The translations under genes were made by a program, and so were the position numbers. Of a DNA stretch of 64,000 nt, positions 56,793-64,000 are shown piece by piece; positions within the stretch are counted from its first letter, which is position 1, and each line of letters begins with the position of its first letter. The notes beneath the pieces were generated by a model. It saw only the letters and a program-made list of their open reading frames with translations, searched no databases and was not told where the DNA came from. The stretch is from Pseudomonadota bacterium (lineage in GTDB: Bacteria > Pseudomonadota > Alphaproteobacteria > Rhodobacterales > Rhodobacteraceae), in contig JAJXZX010000013.1 of assembly GCA_021779835.1 (NCBI GenBank), positions 1-64,000 on the forward strand. The letters are read 5' to 3'.

Positions 56793-57533
56793 ATGAACGC
56801 TCCTTTTCAGATCATCGGCGAAAATCGTCCCTCCCGCTGGCTGGTCACCTGCGACCACGCCACCAACTATGTGCCCCACTTCGTCAACGGCGGCGATCTG
56901 GGCATCGACGCCGCCGATATGGCGCGCCATATCGCCTATGACGTCGGCGCCGCCGGCCTTGCCCGCGCACTGGCCGACCGGCTGAACGCCCCTGCGATCC
57001 TGTCTGACTTCTCGCGCCTCGTCATCGACCCCAACCGGGGCGAGGATGATCCGACGCTGGTGATGCGCCTTTACGACGGCACCCTGATCCCGGCCAACCG
57101 CACCGCCGATCTGGCGGAAATCGAGCGTCGCCTCGACGCCCTGCACCGCCCCTATCACCGCGCCTACGACCGCCTCGCCGCGCGCCGCGCCGACACGGTG
57201 ATCCTTGCCATCCACTCTTTCACCCCCTGCCTCAAGGGCCGCGCCCCGCGTCCGTGGCAGATTGGCGTGCTCTACTCCCACCTCGACACCCGCCTCTCAC
57301 GCGCCCTCATCACCCGGCTGGAGGCCGAGCCCGACCTTTGCGTCGGCGACAATGAACCCTACCTCGGGCACCTGCCCGGCGACGCCATCGACCGCCATGC
57401 GCTGCAACCGGGCCGCCACAACACGCTAATCGAGCTGCGCAACGACCTGATCGCGACTGAGGCCGAACAACGGGCATGGGCCGACCGCCTTGCCCCGATC
57501 CTCACCGCCGCCCTCGCGGATACCGCGTTATGA
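56793..57533 (+). CDS. N-formylglutamate amidohydrolase family protein
   Basis: This 246-aa protein starts MNAPFQIIGENRPSRWLVTCDHATNYVP and has the family motifs VTCDHA, LVIDPNRGEDDP, AIHSFTP and the late NDLI. The best-known reaction is release of formate from N-formylglutamate in histidine catabolism, but no hut genes are near, so a different N-acyl amino acid is possible. Its stop overlaps the HAD gene start (ATGA). Confidence 0.85.
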   Translation: MNAPFQIIGENRPSRWLVTCDHATNYVPHFVNGGDLGIDAADMARHIAYDVGAAGLARALADRLNAPAILSDFSRLVIDPNRGEDDPTLVMRLYDGTLIPANRTADLAEIERRLDALHRPYHRAYDRLAARRADTVILAIHSFTPCLKGRAPRPWQIGVLYSHLDTRLSRALITRLEAEPDLCVGDNEPYLGHLPGDAIDRHALQPGRHNTLIELRNDLIATEAEQRAWADRLAPILTAALADTAL

Positions 57534-58183
57534 GCCGCCCCTTCGCCGCCGCGATCTTCGACCTCGACGGCACGCTGATCGACACGGAAAGCCAGCTTAT
57601 CACCACCGCGATCCAGATCCTCAAGCAGCGCGGCCACACCGTCACCCGCCCCTTCCTCGCCACCCTCGTCGGCGTTGATGCCTTCGAAGCGCACCGCCGC
57701 CTCTGCGCCCATGTCGGCGCCGAGATTGACCGCGACGCGTATGAGGCAGACTGGCGCACCCATATGCTGACCGCGTTCAGAGCCGGCATCCCCCTGATGC
57801 CCGGCGTCGCCGAATTGCTGTCGCACCTTGCAACCCGCGCCATCCCCCGCGCCGTCGCCACCAATAGCCAAACCCAAAGTGCCAACCGAAAACTCGCGGC
57901 TGCTGGCCTTACCGCCCATTTCGCCCCCGCACATGTGGTGGGCTACGACGCCGTGCCGCGCCCCAAACCGCACCCCGATGTCTTCCTCGCCGCCGCCCAC
58001 AGCCTCGGCGTCGCCCCCACCGATTGCGTCGCCTTCGAGGATAGCGAAACCGGCGTCGCCGCCGCCCTTGCCGCCGGCATGACCGTGGTGCAAATTCCCG
58101 ACATGGCCCCGGCGCGCACGCAAAACGCGCATCACATTGCCGCCTCGATCCTCGACGGTGCCCGCGCCTGCGGCCTCATCTGA
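57530..58183 (+). CDS. HAD-superfamily phosphatase
   Basis: This 217-aa protein has the HAD nucleophile motif IFDLDGTLIDTES near the start, the second motif in VATNSQTQ, and the terminal acidic pair VAFEDSETGVAAA. It resembles beta-phosphoglucomutase/sugar-phosphatase enzymes of the Gph branch. It is coupled to the preceding amidohydrolase gene and sits 17 bases before the DUF1244 gene, forming a three-gene run. Confidence 0.88.
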   Translation: MSRPFAAAIFDLDGTLIDTESQLITTAIQILKQRGHTVTRPFLATLVGVDAFEAHRRLCAHVGAEIDRDAYEADWRTHMLTAFRAGIPLMPGVAELLSHLATRAIPRAVATNSQTQSANRKLAAAGLTAHFAPAHVVGYDAVPRPKPHPDVFLAAAHSLGVAPTDCVAFEDSETGVAAALAAGMTVVQIPDMAPARTQNAHHIAASILDGARACGLI

Positions 58184-58199
58184 CCAAAGGAACGCCCCA

Positions 58200-58523
58200 A
58201 TGGACGACCAAACCCGCATCGAACTTGAAGCCGCCGCCTACCGCGCGCTCCGCGATCACCTGATGGTGAAACGCCCCGATGTGCAAAACATCGACCTGAT
58301 GAACCTCGGCGGCTTCTGCCGCAACTGCCTGAGCCGCTGGTATCAAGAGGCCGCCAACGAACGCGGCATCCCCATGACGAAAGACGAGGGCCGCGCCGCC
58401 TTCTACGGCATGCCCTACGCCGATTGGGTGGCGCAGAACCAAACCCCCGCCGACGCCGCCAAACAGGCCGCATTCAAAGTTGCCTTCGCCGAAAACGTCG
58501 GCGACCCCGCGAAAAAGGACTAA
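58200..58523 (+). CDS. DUF1244 family protein
   Basis: This 107-aa protein starts MDDQTRIELEAAAYRALRDHL and has the family's conserved NIDLMNLGGFCRNCLSRWY and AFYGMPYADWVAQNQ blocks, including two cysteines (C-x2-C) that could bind a metal. The function is unknown. It ends the amidohydrolase-HAD run, and a terminator-like hairpin follows at 58.7 kb. Confidence 0.88.
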   Translation: MDDQTRIELEAAAYRALRDHLMVKRPDVQNIDLMNLGGFCRNCLSRWYQEAANERGIPMTKDEGRAAFYGMPYADWVAQNQTPADAAKQAAFKVAFAENVGDPAKKD

Positions 58524-58819
58524 GCGCCAAGGGGAATGCGTCGGGCGGAACCGTTCCGCCACCCCTCTACGTCCGCAGCATACCCGTCCGGCACGGATCG
58601 CGCGGCGCAAACCCAGCAGCTCTGGCCCGCCAAAGCCTACCCCTACTGCCCAAATTGCTTTGCCCCAAATATCCCCGCCGGAGGCATACCCCGGCCAGCC
58701 AAGGCTCACATCTTCGGGCAAGGTCCTTGCCCGAAGATTAGGTTAAAATTCTGTTAACAAAAAAACTAAACTGTTCAATATCAATAAGATATAAAAGCGC
58801 TGCACAGCGCAACACCCCT
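58524..58819. other. Intergenic region with a repeat element and a 14-bp hairpin
   Basis: The 296-bp gap holds one copy of the CCTCCGGCGGGGATATTT element on the minus strand (58655-58688). A nearly loopless perfect palindrome follows at 58710-58738 (arms ATCTTCGGGCAAGG and its complement). An AT-rich region (58740-58795, with GTTAAAATTCTGTTAAC) comes next. The palindrome plus following T-rich sequence could terminate the DUF1244 operon. Confidence 0.55.
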
Positions 58820-59680
58820 TTAAATCGCGGTTTTGCGGACCTCTTCCAGATAAATCTCCCGCAACCGAGCGGCCACCGGCCCGGGTTTTCCCGACCCCAA
58901 AGCGACCCCATCCACCTCAACCACCGGCATCACAAAGGCCGAGGCAGAGGTAATGAACGCCTCATCCGCCCCCTTCGCCTCCTCCACCGAAAACGCCCGT
59001 TCCTCGACCTCCATCTGCGCCTCGCGGGCAAACCGAAGAACCGCGGCGCGGGTGATGCCGTGCAGGATCTCATGGCCAAGGTGGCGCGTGATGATCCGCC
59101 CGCCCTTCACGATATAGGCGTTGTTCGAGGTGCCCTCGTTGACCATCCCCTCGGTCACTAGCCAAGCGTCATCAACATGCGCCGCCTTGGCCATCATCTT
59201 GGCCATTGACGGGAACAAAAGCTGGACCGTCTTGATATCCCGCCGCCCCCAACGTTGATCCTCGACCGTCACCACCTTCATGCCGACCTTGGCTTGCGGA
59301 TTGTCGGCAAGGCCGGGCTTGGCTTGGGTGAACAATACCACCGTGCCGGGAACCGAAGCGGCGGGGTAGGCGAAATCCCGGTCGCCCGGATTGCCGCGTG
59401 TGATTTGCAGGTAGACCATGCCATCGACCACCTCATTGCGCGCCACCAACTCCCGGTGGATGGTCAGCAGATCCGCGTCCGTCACCGGTGCCGCCATCTC
59501 AAGCTCGCCCAGCGAGCGGGCAAGACGGGCGGCGTGGCCTGCGAAATCGATCAACTTGCCGTCCAGCACACTGGTCACCTCATAGACCGCATCGGCCATC
59601 AGGAAGCCGCGATCAAAGATGGAAACGGTGGCCTCTTCCTCGGGAAGGTAGGCGCCATTCACGTAGACGGTTCTGCTCAT
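58820..59680 (-). CDS. D-amino-acid aminotransferase (class IV)
   Basis: The start at 59680 (MSRTVYVNGAYLPEEEATVSIFDRGF) is typical for the family, giving 286 aa. It has the PLP-lysine region DIKTVQLLFPSMAKMMAK and the closing TSASAFVMPVVEVDG. It would exchange D-alanine and other D-amino acids with 2-oxo acids; a branched-chain enzyme is possible but less likely, given the DIK motif. A dipeptide epimerase gene precedes it by four bases, and the pair may work on D-Glu or D-Ala from cell wall peptides. Confidence 0.85.
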   Translation of the reverse strand: MSRTVYVNGAYLPEEEATVSIFDRGFLMADAVYEVTSVLDGKLIDFAGHAARLARSLGELEMAAPVTDADLLTIHRELVARNEVVDGMVYLQITRGNPGDRDFAYPAASVPGTVVLFTQAKPGLADNPQAKVGMKVVTVEDQRWGRRDIKTVQLLFPSMAKMMAKAAHVDDAWLVTEGMVNEGTSNNAYIVKGGRIITRHLGHEILHGITRAAVLRFAREAQMEVEERAFSVEEAKGADEAFITSASAFVMPVVEVDGVALGSGKPGPVAARLREIYLEEVRKTAI

Positions 59681-59684
59681 CTGA

Positions 59685-60647
59685 TTATCCCCACAAGGCC
59701 GCCTCGGGCGGGTGAACCCCCGCGTCGTTGTAGAACAGCGGGGTGTCGCGGTCTTCGGACAGAAGCAGCGGCCCGTCAAGGTCAACATAAGCCGCGCCCT
59801 GCGCAACGAGGGTTGCGGGGGCCATGGCAAGCGACGATCCGACCATGCAGCCGACCATGATCCCGTAGCCCTGCGCATGGGCGACATCACGCAGCGCCAG
59901 CGCCTCGGTCAGGCCGCCGGTCTTGTCGAGCTTGATGTTGACCATGTCGTATTTGCCCGCAAGGGCGGCAAGCGAGGCGCGGTCGTGACAGCTTTCATCG
60001 GCGCAGACCGGAATGGGTCGCGCGATTTCGGCCAGCATCTCGTCCGCCCCGGCGGGCAGCGGTTGTTCGACCAGCGCCACCCCCATGCGTTCAAGGTGGG
60101 GCGCGAGGTCGGTGTATATCTCGGGCGTCCAGCCCTCGTTGGCGTCGATGATGATCCGGGCCTTGGGCGCGCCAGCACGCACCGCAGCAAGGCGGTGCAT
60201 GTCGTCTGGTGTGCCGAGCTTTATCTTCAAAAGCGGGCGGTGAGCGTTCTTCGCGGCCTCGGCGCGCATCTGGTCGGGCGCGTCAAGCGAGAGGGTGAAG
60301 GCCGTCAGCGCAGGCACCGGCGCGGGCAGACCGGCCATATCCCAGACCCGGCGGCCAGCGGATTTGGCGAGCCAGTCCCACAGGGCACAATCGACAGCAT
60401 TCCGCGCCGCACCGGGAGGCAGCAGGGATTGCAGCGCCTCTCGGGTAACGCCGTCGGGCAGCGACTGAATCTGGGCCGCGACAGAGTCGAGCGTTTCGCC
60501 GTAGCGGGCGTAAGGCACGCATTCGCCGCGCCCGGTGTGGCCAGCACGGGCGATATGGACGGTAAGCACCTGCGCTTCGCTTTTCGATCCGCGTGAGATG
60601 GTGAAGGTTTTGGCAAGGCGAAAGGTTTCGCGGGTGACGGTCAGCAT
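59685..60647 (-). CDS. Dipeptide epimerase / enolase superfamily (L-Ala-D/L-Glu or DgcA type)
   Basis: This 320-aa muconate-lactonising-type enzyme has the K-x-K base (K141, K143 in LLKIKLG), metal ligands D168 (IIIDANEGW), E194 (LVEQPLP) and D217 (VCADES), and the second lysine base near 239-242 (NIKLDKTGG). These set an epimerase active site. Relatives act on L-Ala-D-Glu from murein recycling or on N-acetyl-D-glutamate (DgcA). The DgcN partner gene is not beside it, so the substrate is undecided. Confidence 0.88.
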   Translation of the reverse strand: MLTVTRETFRLAKTFTISRGSKSEAQVLTVHIARAGHTGRGECVPYARYGETLDSVAAQIQSLPDGVTREALQSLLPPGAARNAVDCALWDWLAKSAGRRVWDMAGLPAPVPALTAFTLSLDAPDQMRAEAAKNAHRPLLKIKLGTPDDMHRLAAVRAGAPKARIIIDANEGWTPEIYTDLAPHLERMGVALVEQPLPAGADEMLAEIARPIPVCADESCHDRASLAALAGKYDMVNIKLDKTGGLTEALALRDVAHAQGYGIMVGCMVGSSLAMAPATLVAQGAAYVDLDGPLLLSEDRDTPLFYNDAGVHPPEAALWG

Positions 60648-60888
60648 GGGCGACTCCGTTTTTCCGGTCCCGAATTGGCACTTGCACGTTCGGCGAGGCG
60701 GGGCGCGCGGTCAAGCATCCAACTGGGCGCGGCCCCAGGCCTTGCCATCGCAACCAGCGGCTTCGCTGCGGATTGGTCGGTGTTTTGCGGCTCGCCGTGC
60801 TGCAGCGCAGAATTCGCTTGCGAATATCCACGCAATTTCATACCGAATGTCGCACGCTATGCGCAATAACATTACCCGGAGACCCCGC

Positions 60889-61848
60889 ATGTCCTTCCGT
60901 CTTCAGCCTGCCCCCCCAGCCCGCCCCAACCGTTGCCAGTTGTTCGGGCCCGGCTCTCGCACCGCGCTGTTCGAGAAGATGGCTGCGAGCGCTGCGGATG
61001 TGATCAACCTTGATCTGGAGGACTCCGTCGCGCCGGACGACAAGGCGACGGCGCGCGCGAACATCATTGCCGCGACGCATGAGGTCGATTGGGGCCAGAA
61101 GTATCTGAGCGTGCGGATCAATGGCCTCGACACGCCCTACTGGTATCGCGACGTGGTGGATTTGCTGGAACAGGCGGGTGACCGGCTGGATCAGATCATG
61201 ATCCCCAAGGTAGGCTGCGCGGCGGACGTTTACGCCGTCGATGCGCTGGTGACGGCAGTGGAACGGGCCAAGGGGCGCAAGAAGCCGATCAGTTTTGAGA
61301 TAATTATCGAATCTGCGGCTGGCATCGCGCATGTCGAAGAGATCGCGGCGAGCAGCCCGCGGTTGCACGCGATGAGCCTGGGTGCGGCGGATTTCGCGGC
61401 GAGCATGGGGATGCAGACGACAGGCATCGGCGGCACGCAGGAGAATTATTACATGCTGCACGAAGGCGCGCGGCATTGGTCGGACCCGTGGCATTGGGCG
61501 CAGGCCGCGATCGTGGCCGCCTGTCGGACGCATGGCGTCTTGCCGGTCGACGGACCGTTCGGTGATTTTTCGGATGACGAGGGCTTCCGAGCGCAGGCGC
61601 GACGCTCTGCCACGCTGGGGATGGTCGGAAAATGGGCGATCCACCCCAAGCAGGTCGCGTTGTGCAACGAGGTGTTTACGCCGTCCGAGGCTGCAGTGGC
61701 CGAGGCGCGCGAGATTTTGGCGGCAATGGCCGCCGCCAAGGCGCGCGGTGAAGGGGCGACAGTTTACAAGGGGCGGCTGGTCGATATCGCCTCGATCAAG
61801 CAGGCCGAGGTGATTGTGCGGCAGTCAGAGATGATTGCTAAAGCCTGA
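60889..61848 (+). CDS. mcl1: L-malyl-CoA/beta-methylmalyl-CoA lyase
   Basis: This 319-aa protein starts MSFRLQPAPPARPNRCQLFGPGSR, almost as in Rhodobacter Mcl1, and has the HpcH/HpaI metal-site motif INLDLEDSVAPDDK and IIIESAAGIAHVEEIA. It cleaves beta-methylmalyl-CoA to glyoxylate and propionyl-CoA and malyl-CoA to glyoxylate and acetyl-CoA in the ethylmalonyl-CoA pathway and related routes. GGAGA lies before the ATG at 60889. accA follows after about 300 bases. Confidence 0.94.
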   Translation: MSFRLQPAPPARPNRCQLFGPGSRTALFEKMAASAADVINLDLEDSVAPDDKATARANIIAATHEVDWGQKYLSVRINGLDTPYWYRDVVDLLEQAGDRLDQIMIPKVGCAADVYAVDALVTAVERAKGRKKPISFEIIIESAAGIAHVEEIAASSPRLHAMSLGAADFAASMGMQTTGIGGTQENYYMLHEGARHWSDPWHWAQAAIVAACRTHGVLPVDGPFGDFSDDEGFRAQARRSATLGMVGKWAIHPKQVALCNEVFTPSEAAVAEAREILAAMAAAKARGEGATVYKGRLVDIASIKQAEVIVRQSEMIAKA

Positions 61849-62145
61849 AAGGAGCAGCGCGACATTTGCGCGCAGATGGTCGTTGACAGAACGGTCACAA
61901 AAAAGGCACAAATTTGACAGCCGTGCTGACAGACTCACCGGCATACGAATACCCGCGCTGCGAAGGGAGAGGAGGCCCGACGCAGCACCTCGGGAGGAGT
62001 GCGCGCCCTGGACCTATGGTTCGGGGCGCTGCCTTTTTGGTGGACCGGCAAACAGGTGCAGCCACCCAGCATGGTGGCGGAGAGCCGAGTTGCAAATTGC
62101 CCCCCCTGCGGTCATATAGGGGCCCAAACGTCCAAGGAGTTCCCG
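61849..62145 (+). other. Structured leader region upstream of accA
   Basis: The gap has two TTGACA-type segments (about 61883-61888 and 61914-61919) but no clear matching -10. It also holds a purine-rich stretch (GGGAGAGGAGGCCC near 61965-61980) and a hairpin GCGCCC…GGGCGC followed by TGCCTTTTT (about 62000-62040). The latter looks like an intrinsic terminator or attenuator before accA. A short RNA or regulated leader is possible; no known RNA family was recognised. Confidence 0.4.
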
Positions 62146-63105
62146 ATGAACTATCTCGAATTCGAAAAGCCCCTCGCCGAGATTGAAGGCAAGGCAGAGG
62201 AGCTGCGTGCGATGGCGCGGGCGAACAAGGAGATGGACGTCGAGAAGGAAGCGGCGGCGCTGGACAAGAAGGCCGATACGCTGCTGAAGGATCTGTATAA
62301 GGGCCTGACACCGTGGCAGAAATGCCAGGTGGCGCGCCACCCGGACCGCCCGCATTGCGGACAATATATCGAGGCTTTGTTCACAGACTACATGCCGTTG
62401 GCCGGTGATCGGAACTTTGCCGACGACCACGCCGTGATGGGCGGCCTCGCGCGGTTCAACGATCAGCCGGTGGTGGTGATTGGCCATGAAAAAGGCAACG
62501 ATACCAAGTCGCGGCTGGAGCATAACTTCGGCATGGCGCGTCCTGAAGGCTATCGCAAGGCGATCCGTCTGATGGATCTGGCGCATCGTTTTCATTTGCC
62601 GGTTGTCACGCTGGTCGACACCCCCGGCGCCTATCCGGGCAAAGGTGCCGAAGAACGTGGGCAGGCGGAGGCGATTGCGCGGTCCACCGAAAAGTGCCTG
62701 CAAATCGGCGTGCCACTGATTTCCGTGGTGATCGGCGAGGGCGGATCGGGCGGCGCGGTGGCCTTTGCCACAGCGAACCGGATCGCGATGCTGGAGCATT
62801 CGATCTACTCGGTGATCTCGCCGGAAGGCTGCGCCTCGATCCTGTGGAAGGACGCTGAAAAGATGCGAGAGGCCGCTGAGGCGCTACGGCTGACGGCGCA
62901 GGATCTTTTGCAGTTGGGCGTCATCGACCGCATAATCAAGGAACCGTTGGGCGGCGCACAGCGGAACACGAAGGACACCATCGCGGCGGTGGGGGCTGCG
63001 ATTGCCGCCATGCTCAAGGAGCTTTCCGGCAAAAAGCCGGAGATGCTGATCCGCGACCGGCGGCAAAAATTCCTTGATATGGGAAGCAAGGGGCTGGCGG
63101 CCTGA
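62146..63105 (+). CDS. accA: Acetyl-CoA carboxylase carboxyltransferase subunit alpha
   Basis: This 319-aa protein starts [23 protein letters not shown] and has the carboxyltransferase core blocks [39 protein letters not shown] and [19 protein letters not shown]. It transfers carboxyl from biotin to acetyl-CoA in the first step of fatty acid synthesis. AAGGAG lies before the start. Confidence 0.96.
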   Translation: MNYLEFEKPLAEIEGKAEELRAMARANKEMDVEKEAAALDKKADTLLKDLYKGLTPWQKCQVARHPDRPHCGQYIEALFTDYMPLAGDRNFADDHAVMGGLARFNDQPVVVIGHEKGNDTKSRLEHNFGMARPEGYRKAIRLMDLAHRFHLPVVTLVDTPGAYPGKGAEERGQAEAIARSTEKCLQIGVPLISVVIGEGGSGGAVAFATANRIAMLEHSIYSVISPEGCASILWKDAEKMREAAEALRLTAQDLLQLGVIDRIIKEPLGGAQRNTKDTIAAVGAAIAAMLKELSGKKPEMLIRDRRQKFLDMGSKGLAA

Positions 63106-63134
63106 GTTTCAGGCTGTTCCGCCATCGGCACGCT

Positions 63135-63607
63135 TTACCATAGCGTGCTAGCAGTTCGCGCGGACCATTTCGCATCGTAGGTGGTGCCGTAGAAGCCCCC
63201 TTTGGCGATTTCCTGCAATATCTCGCCCATCGTAGGAAGCCCCGTGCTGTCGTCCGCCGATGTCCAGAGTCGCGCGCGCATCATCGCGCGGGCGCATTGG
63301 GAATAGACTTCGGCAATCTTGATGACAATCACGGTGTGGGGCGTTTTTCCGTCGTGCATGAAGCTGGTGCAAAGCGCGGCGTCGGCGGTAGCGCGGGCGC
63401 GGCCATTGGCCCGGATCACGTTGTTGGCGCCGGGGACAAAGAACATAAGCGAGACGCGCGGGTCCCGGACGATGTTGCGCAGAGTGTCGATGCGTTCGTT
63501 CCACGCGCGGTATGCGGGGTCATGCACGGCGTAACCTTGATCTGCGCCGGTGCGGACGGGGTGCCATAGAGGGCGGCGAGGTCATCGACAGTTTCGATAA
63601 AGTCCAT
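63135..63607 (-). pseudogene. Broken PPOX-type flavoprotein gene (pyridoxamine-phosphate-oxidase-like)
   Basis: The N-terminus (MDFIETVDDLAALYGTPSAPAQIKV, from 63607) is in one frame, and the rest (PAYRAWNERIDTLRNIVRDPRVSLMFFVPG…) in another, so a frameshift lies near 63530. Between YRAW and RIDTLRN the family normally has about 40-50 residues with the FMN-contacting strands; here they are missing. Downstream family features remain (SQCARAMMRARLW, GLPTMGEILQEI). The gene is therefore judged non-functional. It was read from recollection of the MSMEG_1061-like family. Confidence 0.75.
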
Positions 63608-63616
63608 GGCGAGGCC

Positions 63617-63952
63617 TCAGCGTTTCGGTTTCCTGGGCGCCTTCGGTTTGGGTTCTGGCAGCGCGGCGGCGGTTGTGGCGATCAGGCGCGCGAGGGCGTC
63701 AGGCTCATCCAATTCCGTCTCGATCAGGTAATACATCTTAGAGCCGGGATAGGCGGGCGCCTCGGTCGGCGTTCCCAGCAGCGCACGGCCTTCGGGGGTG
63801 GGTTTAAGGAAAAGCTGATCGTCGCAAACGAAGGCCACTACCTTGCCGTCGCAATAAAGCGCGTATTCGCCAAACATGCGCCGCGAGGTGATATTGCCCG
63901 CCCCAGCCATTTGTTCGAGCAAGAACGTAATGGTGTCGGGGTCAGTTGCCAC
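63617..63952 (-). CDS. TfoX N-terminal domain protein
   Basis: This 111-aa protein has the family motif RRMFGEYALYCDGKVVAFVCDDQLFLK and the YYLIETELDE segment. A basic tail (KPKAPRKPKR) follows. It is homologous to the N-terminal part of competence regulator TfoX/Sxy, but stand-alone forms have no confirmed role. The likely GTG start at 63952 overlaps the end of the upstream gene. Confidence 0.85.
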   Translation of the reverse strand: MATDPDTITFLLEQMAGAGNITSRRMFGEYALYCDGKVVAFVCDDQLFLKPTPEGRALLGTPTEAPAYPGSKMYYLIETELDEPDALARLIATTAAALPEPKPKAPRKPKR

Positions 63953-64000
63953 CGGTCACCGCCTTGCCCGCAGCCACCTTGAAGCCGGCCTCTGCCATGA
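63942..64000 (-). CDS. 3' end of a gene cut by the window edge
   Basis: The last 18 codons of a minus-strand frame (reading MAEAGFKVAAGKAVTGGN, stop TGA at 63942-63944) run in from the right edge and overlap the GTG start of tfoX. The frame is chosen from this overlap; the sequence is too short to identify a family. No internal start can be judged. Confidence 0.35.
   Translation of the reverse strand, partial: MAEAGFKVAAGKAVTGGN

Overview
The window reads as chromosomal DNA of a GC-rich alphaproteobacterium of the Rhodobacteraceae/Roseobacter group. Evidence: the fnrL–hemN and ccoNOQP arrangement with FNR boxes, a membrane-anchored cytochrome c beside prephenate dehydratase, a malyl-CoA/beta-methylmalyl-CoA lyase (Mcl1), a TrcR (DUF1013) cell-cycle regulator, a VPLPA-CTERM protein, and the intergenic element CCTCCGGCGGGGATATTT. 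No tRNA, rRNA operon, CRISPR array or prophage was seen. The only mobile DNA is the 3' end of an IS3-family element at the left edge.

Layout. 1-0.7 kb: IS3 right end and a shortened DUF2270 gene. 0.8-2.25 kb: a LysR regulator divergent from two small related ORFs. 2.2-6.75 kb: the cbb3 oxidase operon ccoNOQP, divergent from a universal stress protein across two FNR boxes. 6.9-10.8 kb: a TbpB-like lipoprotein, the 5-oxoprolinase genes pxpABC and a VPLPA-CTERM protein. 11-13.2 kb: fnrL and hemN, divergent across a perfect FNR box. 13.3-19 kb: the yejABEF peptide transporter. 19.1-24.4 kb: cytochrome c, pheA, an SRPBCC protein, nudC, cpdB and the SRP RNA. 24.5-29.3 kb: two overlapping membrane-protein genes and an iron-type ABC transporter. 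29.6-35.4 kb: an OFA-family MFS transporter, a sensor kinase, an NtrC-type regulator and a small phosphatase. 35.5-38.3 kb: dnaX-ybaB-recR. 38.5-43.6 kb: trcR, RNase T2/PAP2, a quinone oxidoreductase, COQ9 and rpsU. 43.8-47.9 kb: DUF3775, OsmC, lrp/ald, mscL and a GST. 48-56.7 kb: a GMC oxidoreductase, the translation genes pheT, pheS, rplT and rpmI, and pyk. 56.8-64 kb: an amidohydrolase/HAD/DUF1244 run, a D-amino-acid transaminase/epimerase pair, mcl1, accA, a broken PPOX gene, TfoX and a cut gene end.

How the genes work together. FnrL is encoded here and its likely sites lie in front of ccoN/usp and fnrL/hemN, so microaerobic respiration and anaerobic haem synthesis form one local circuit. 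The most distinctive regulatory module is at 29.6-34.9 kb. A Cache-domain kinase and an NtrC-like regulator that lacks the sigma-54-contacting GAFTGA loop sit upstream of an oxalate/formate-type transporter. The transporter's promoter region carries three palindromes (TGGAC-N5-GTCCA type) spaced 42-43 bp apart, about four helical turns. This suggests a sigma-70-type, NtrC-family-controlled carboxylate uptake system. Other points worth checking are a pair of small proteins sharing a YFWQGR motif, a dispersed 33-34 bp intergenic element, two genes with apparent internal deletions (DUF2270, PPOX), and small membrane-type ORFs, one of them (41432-41575) translationally coupled to its neighbour.
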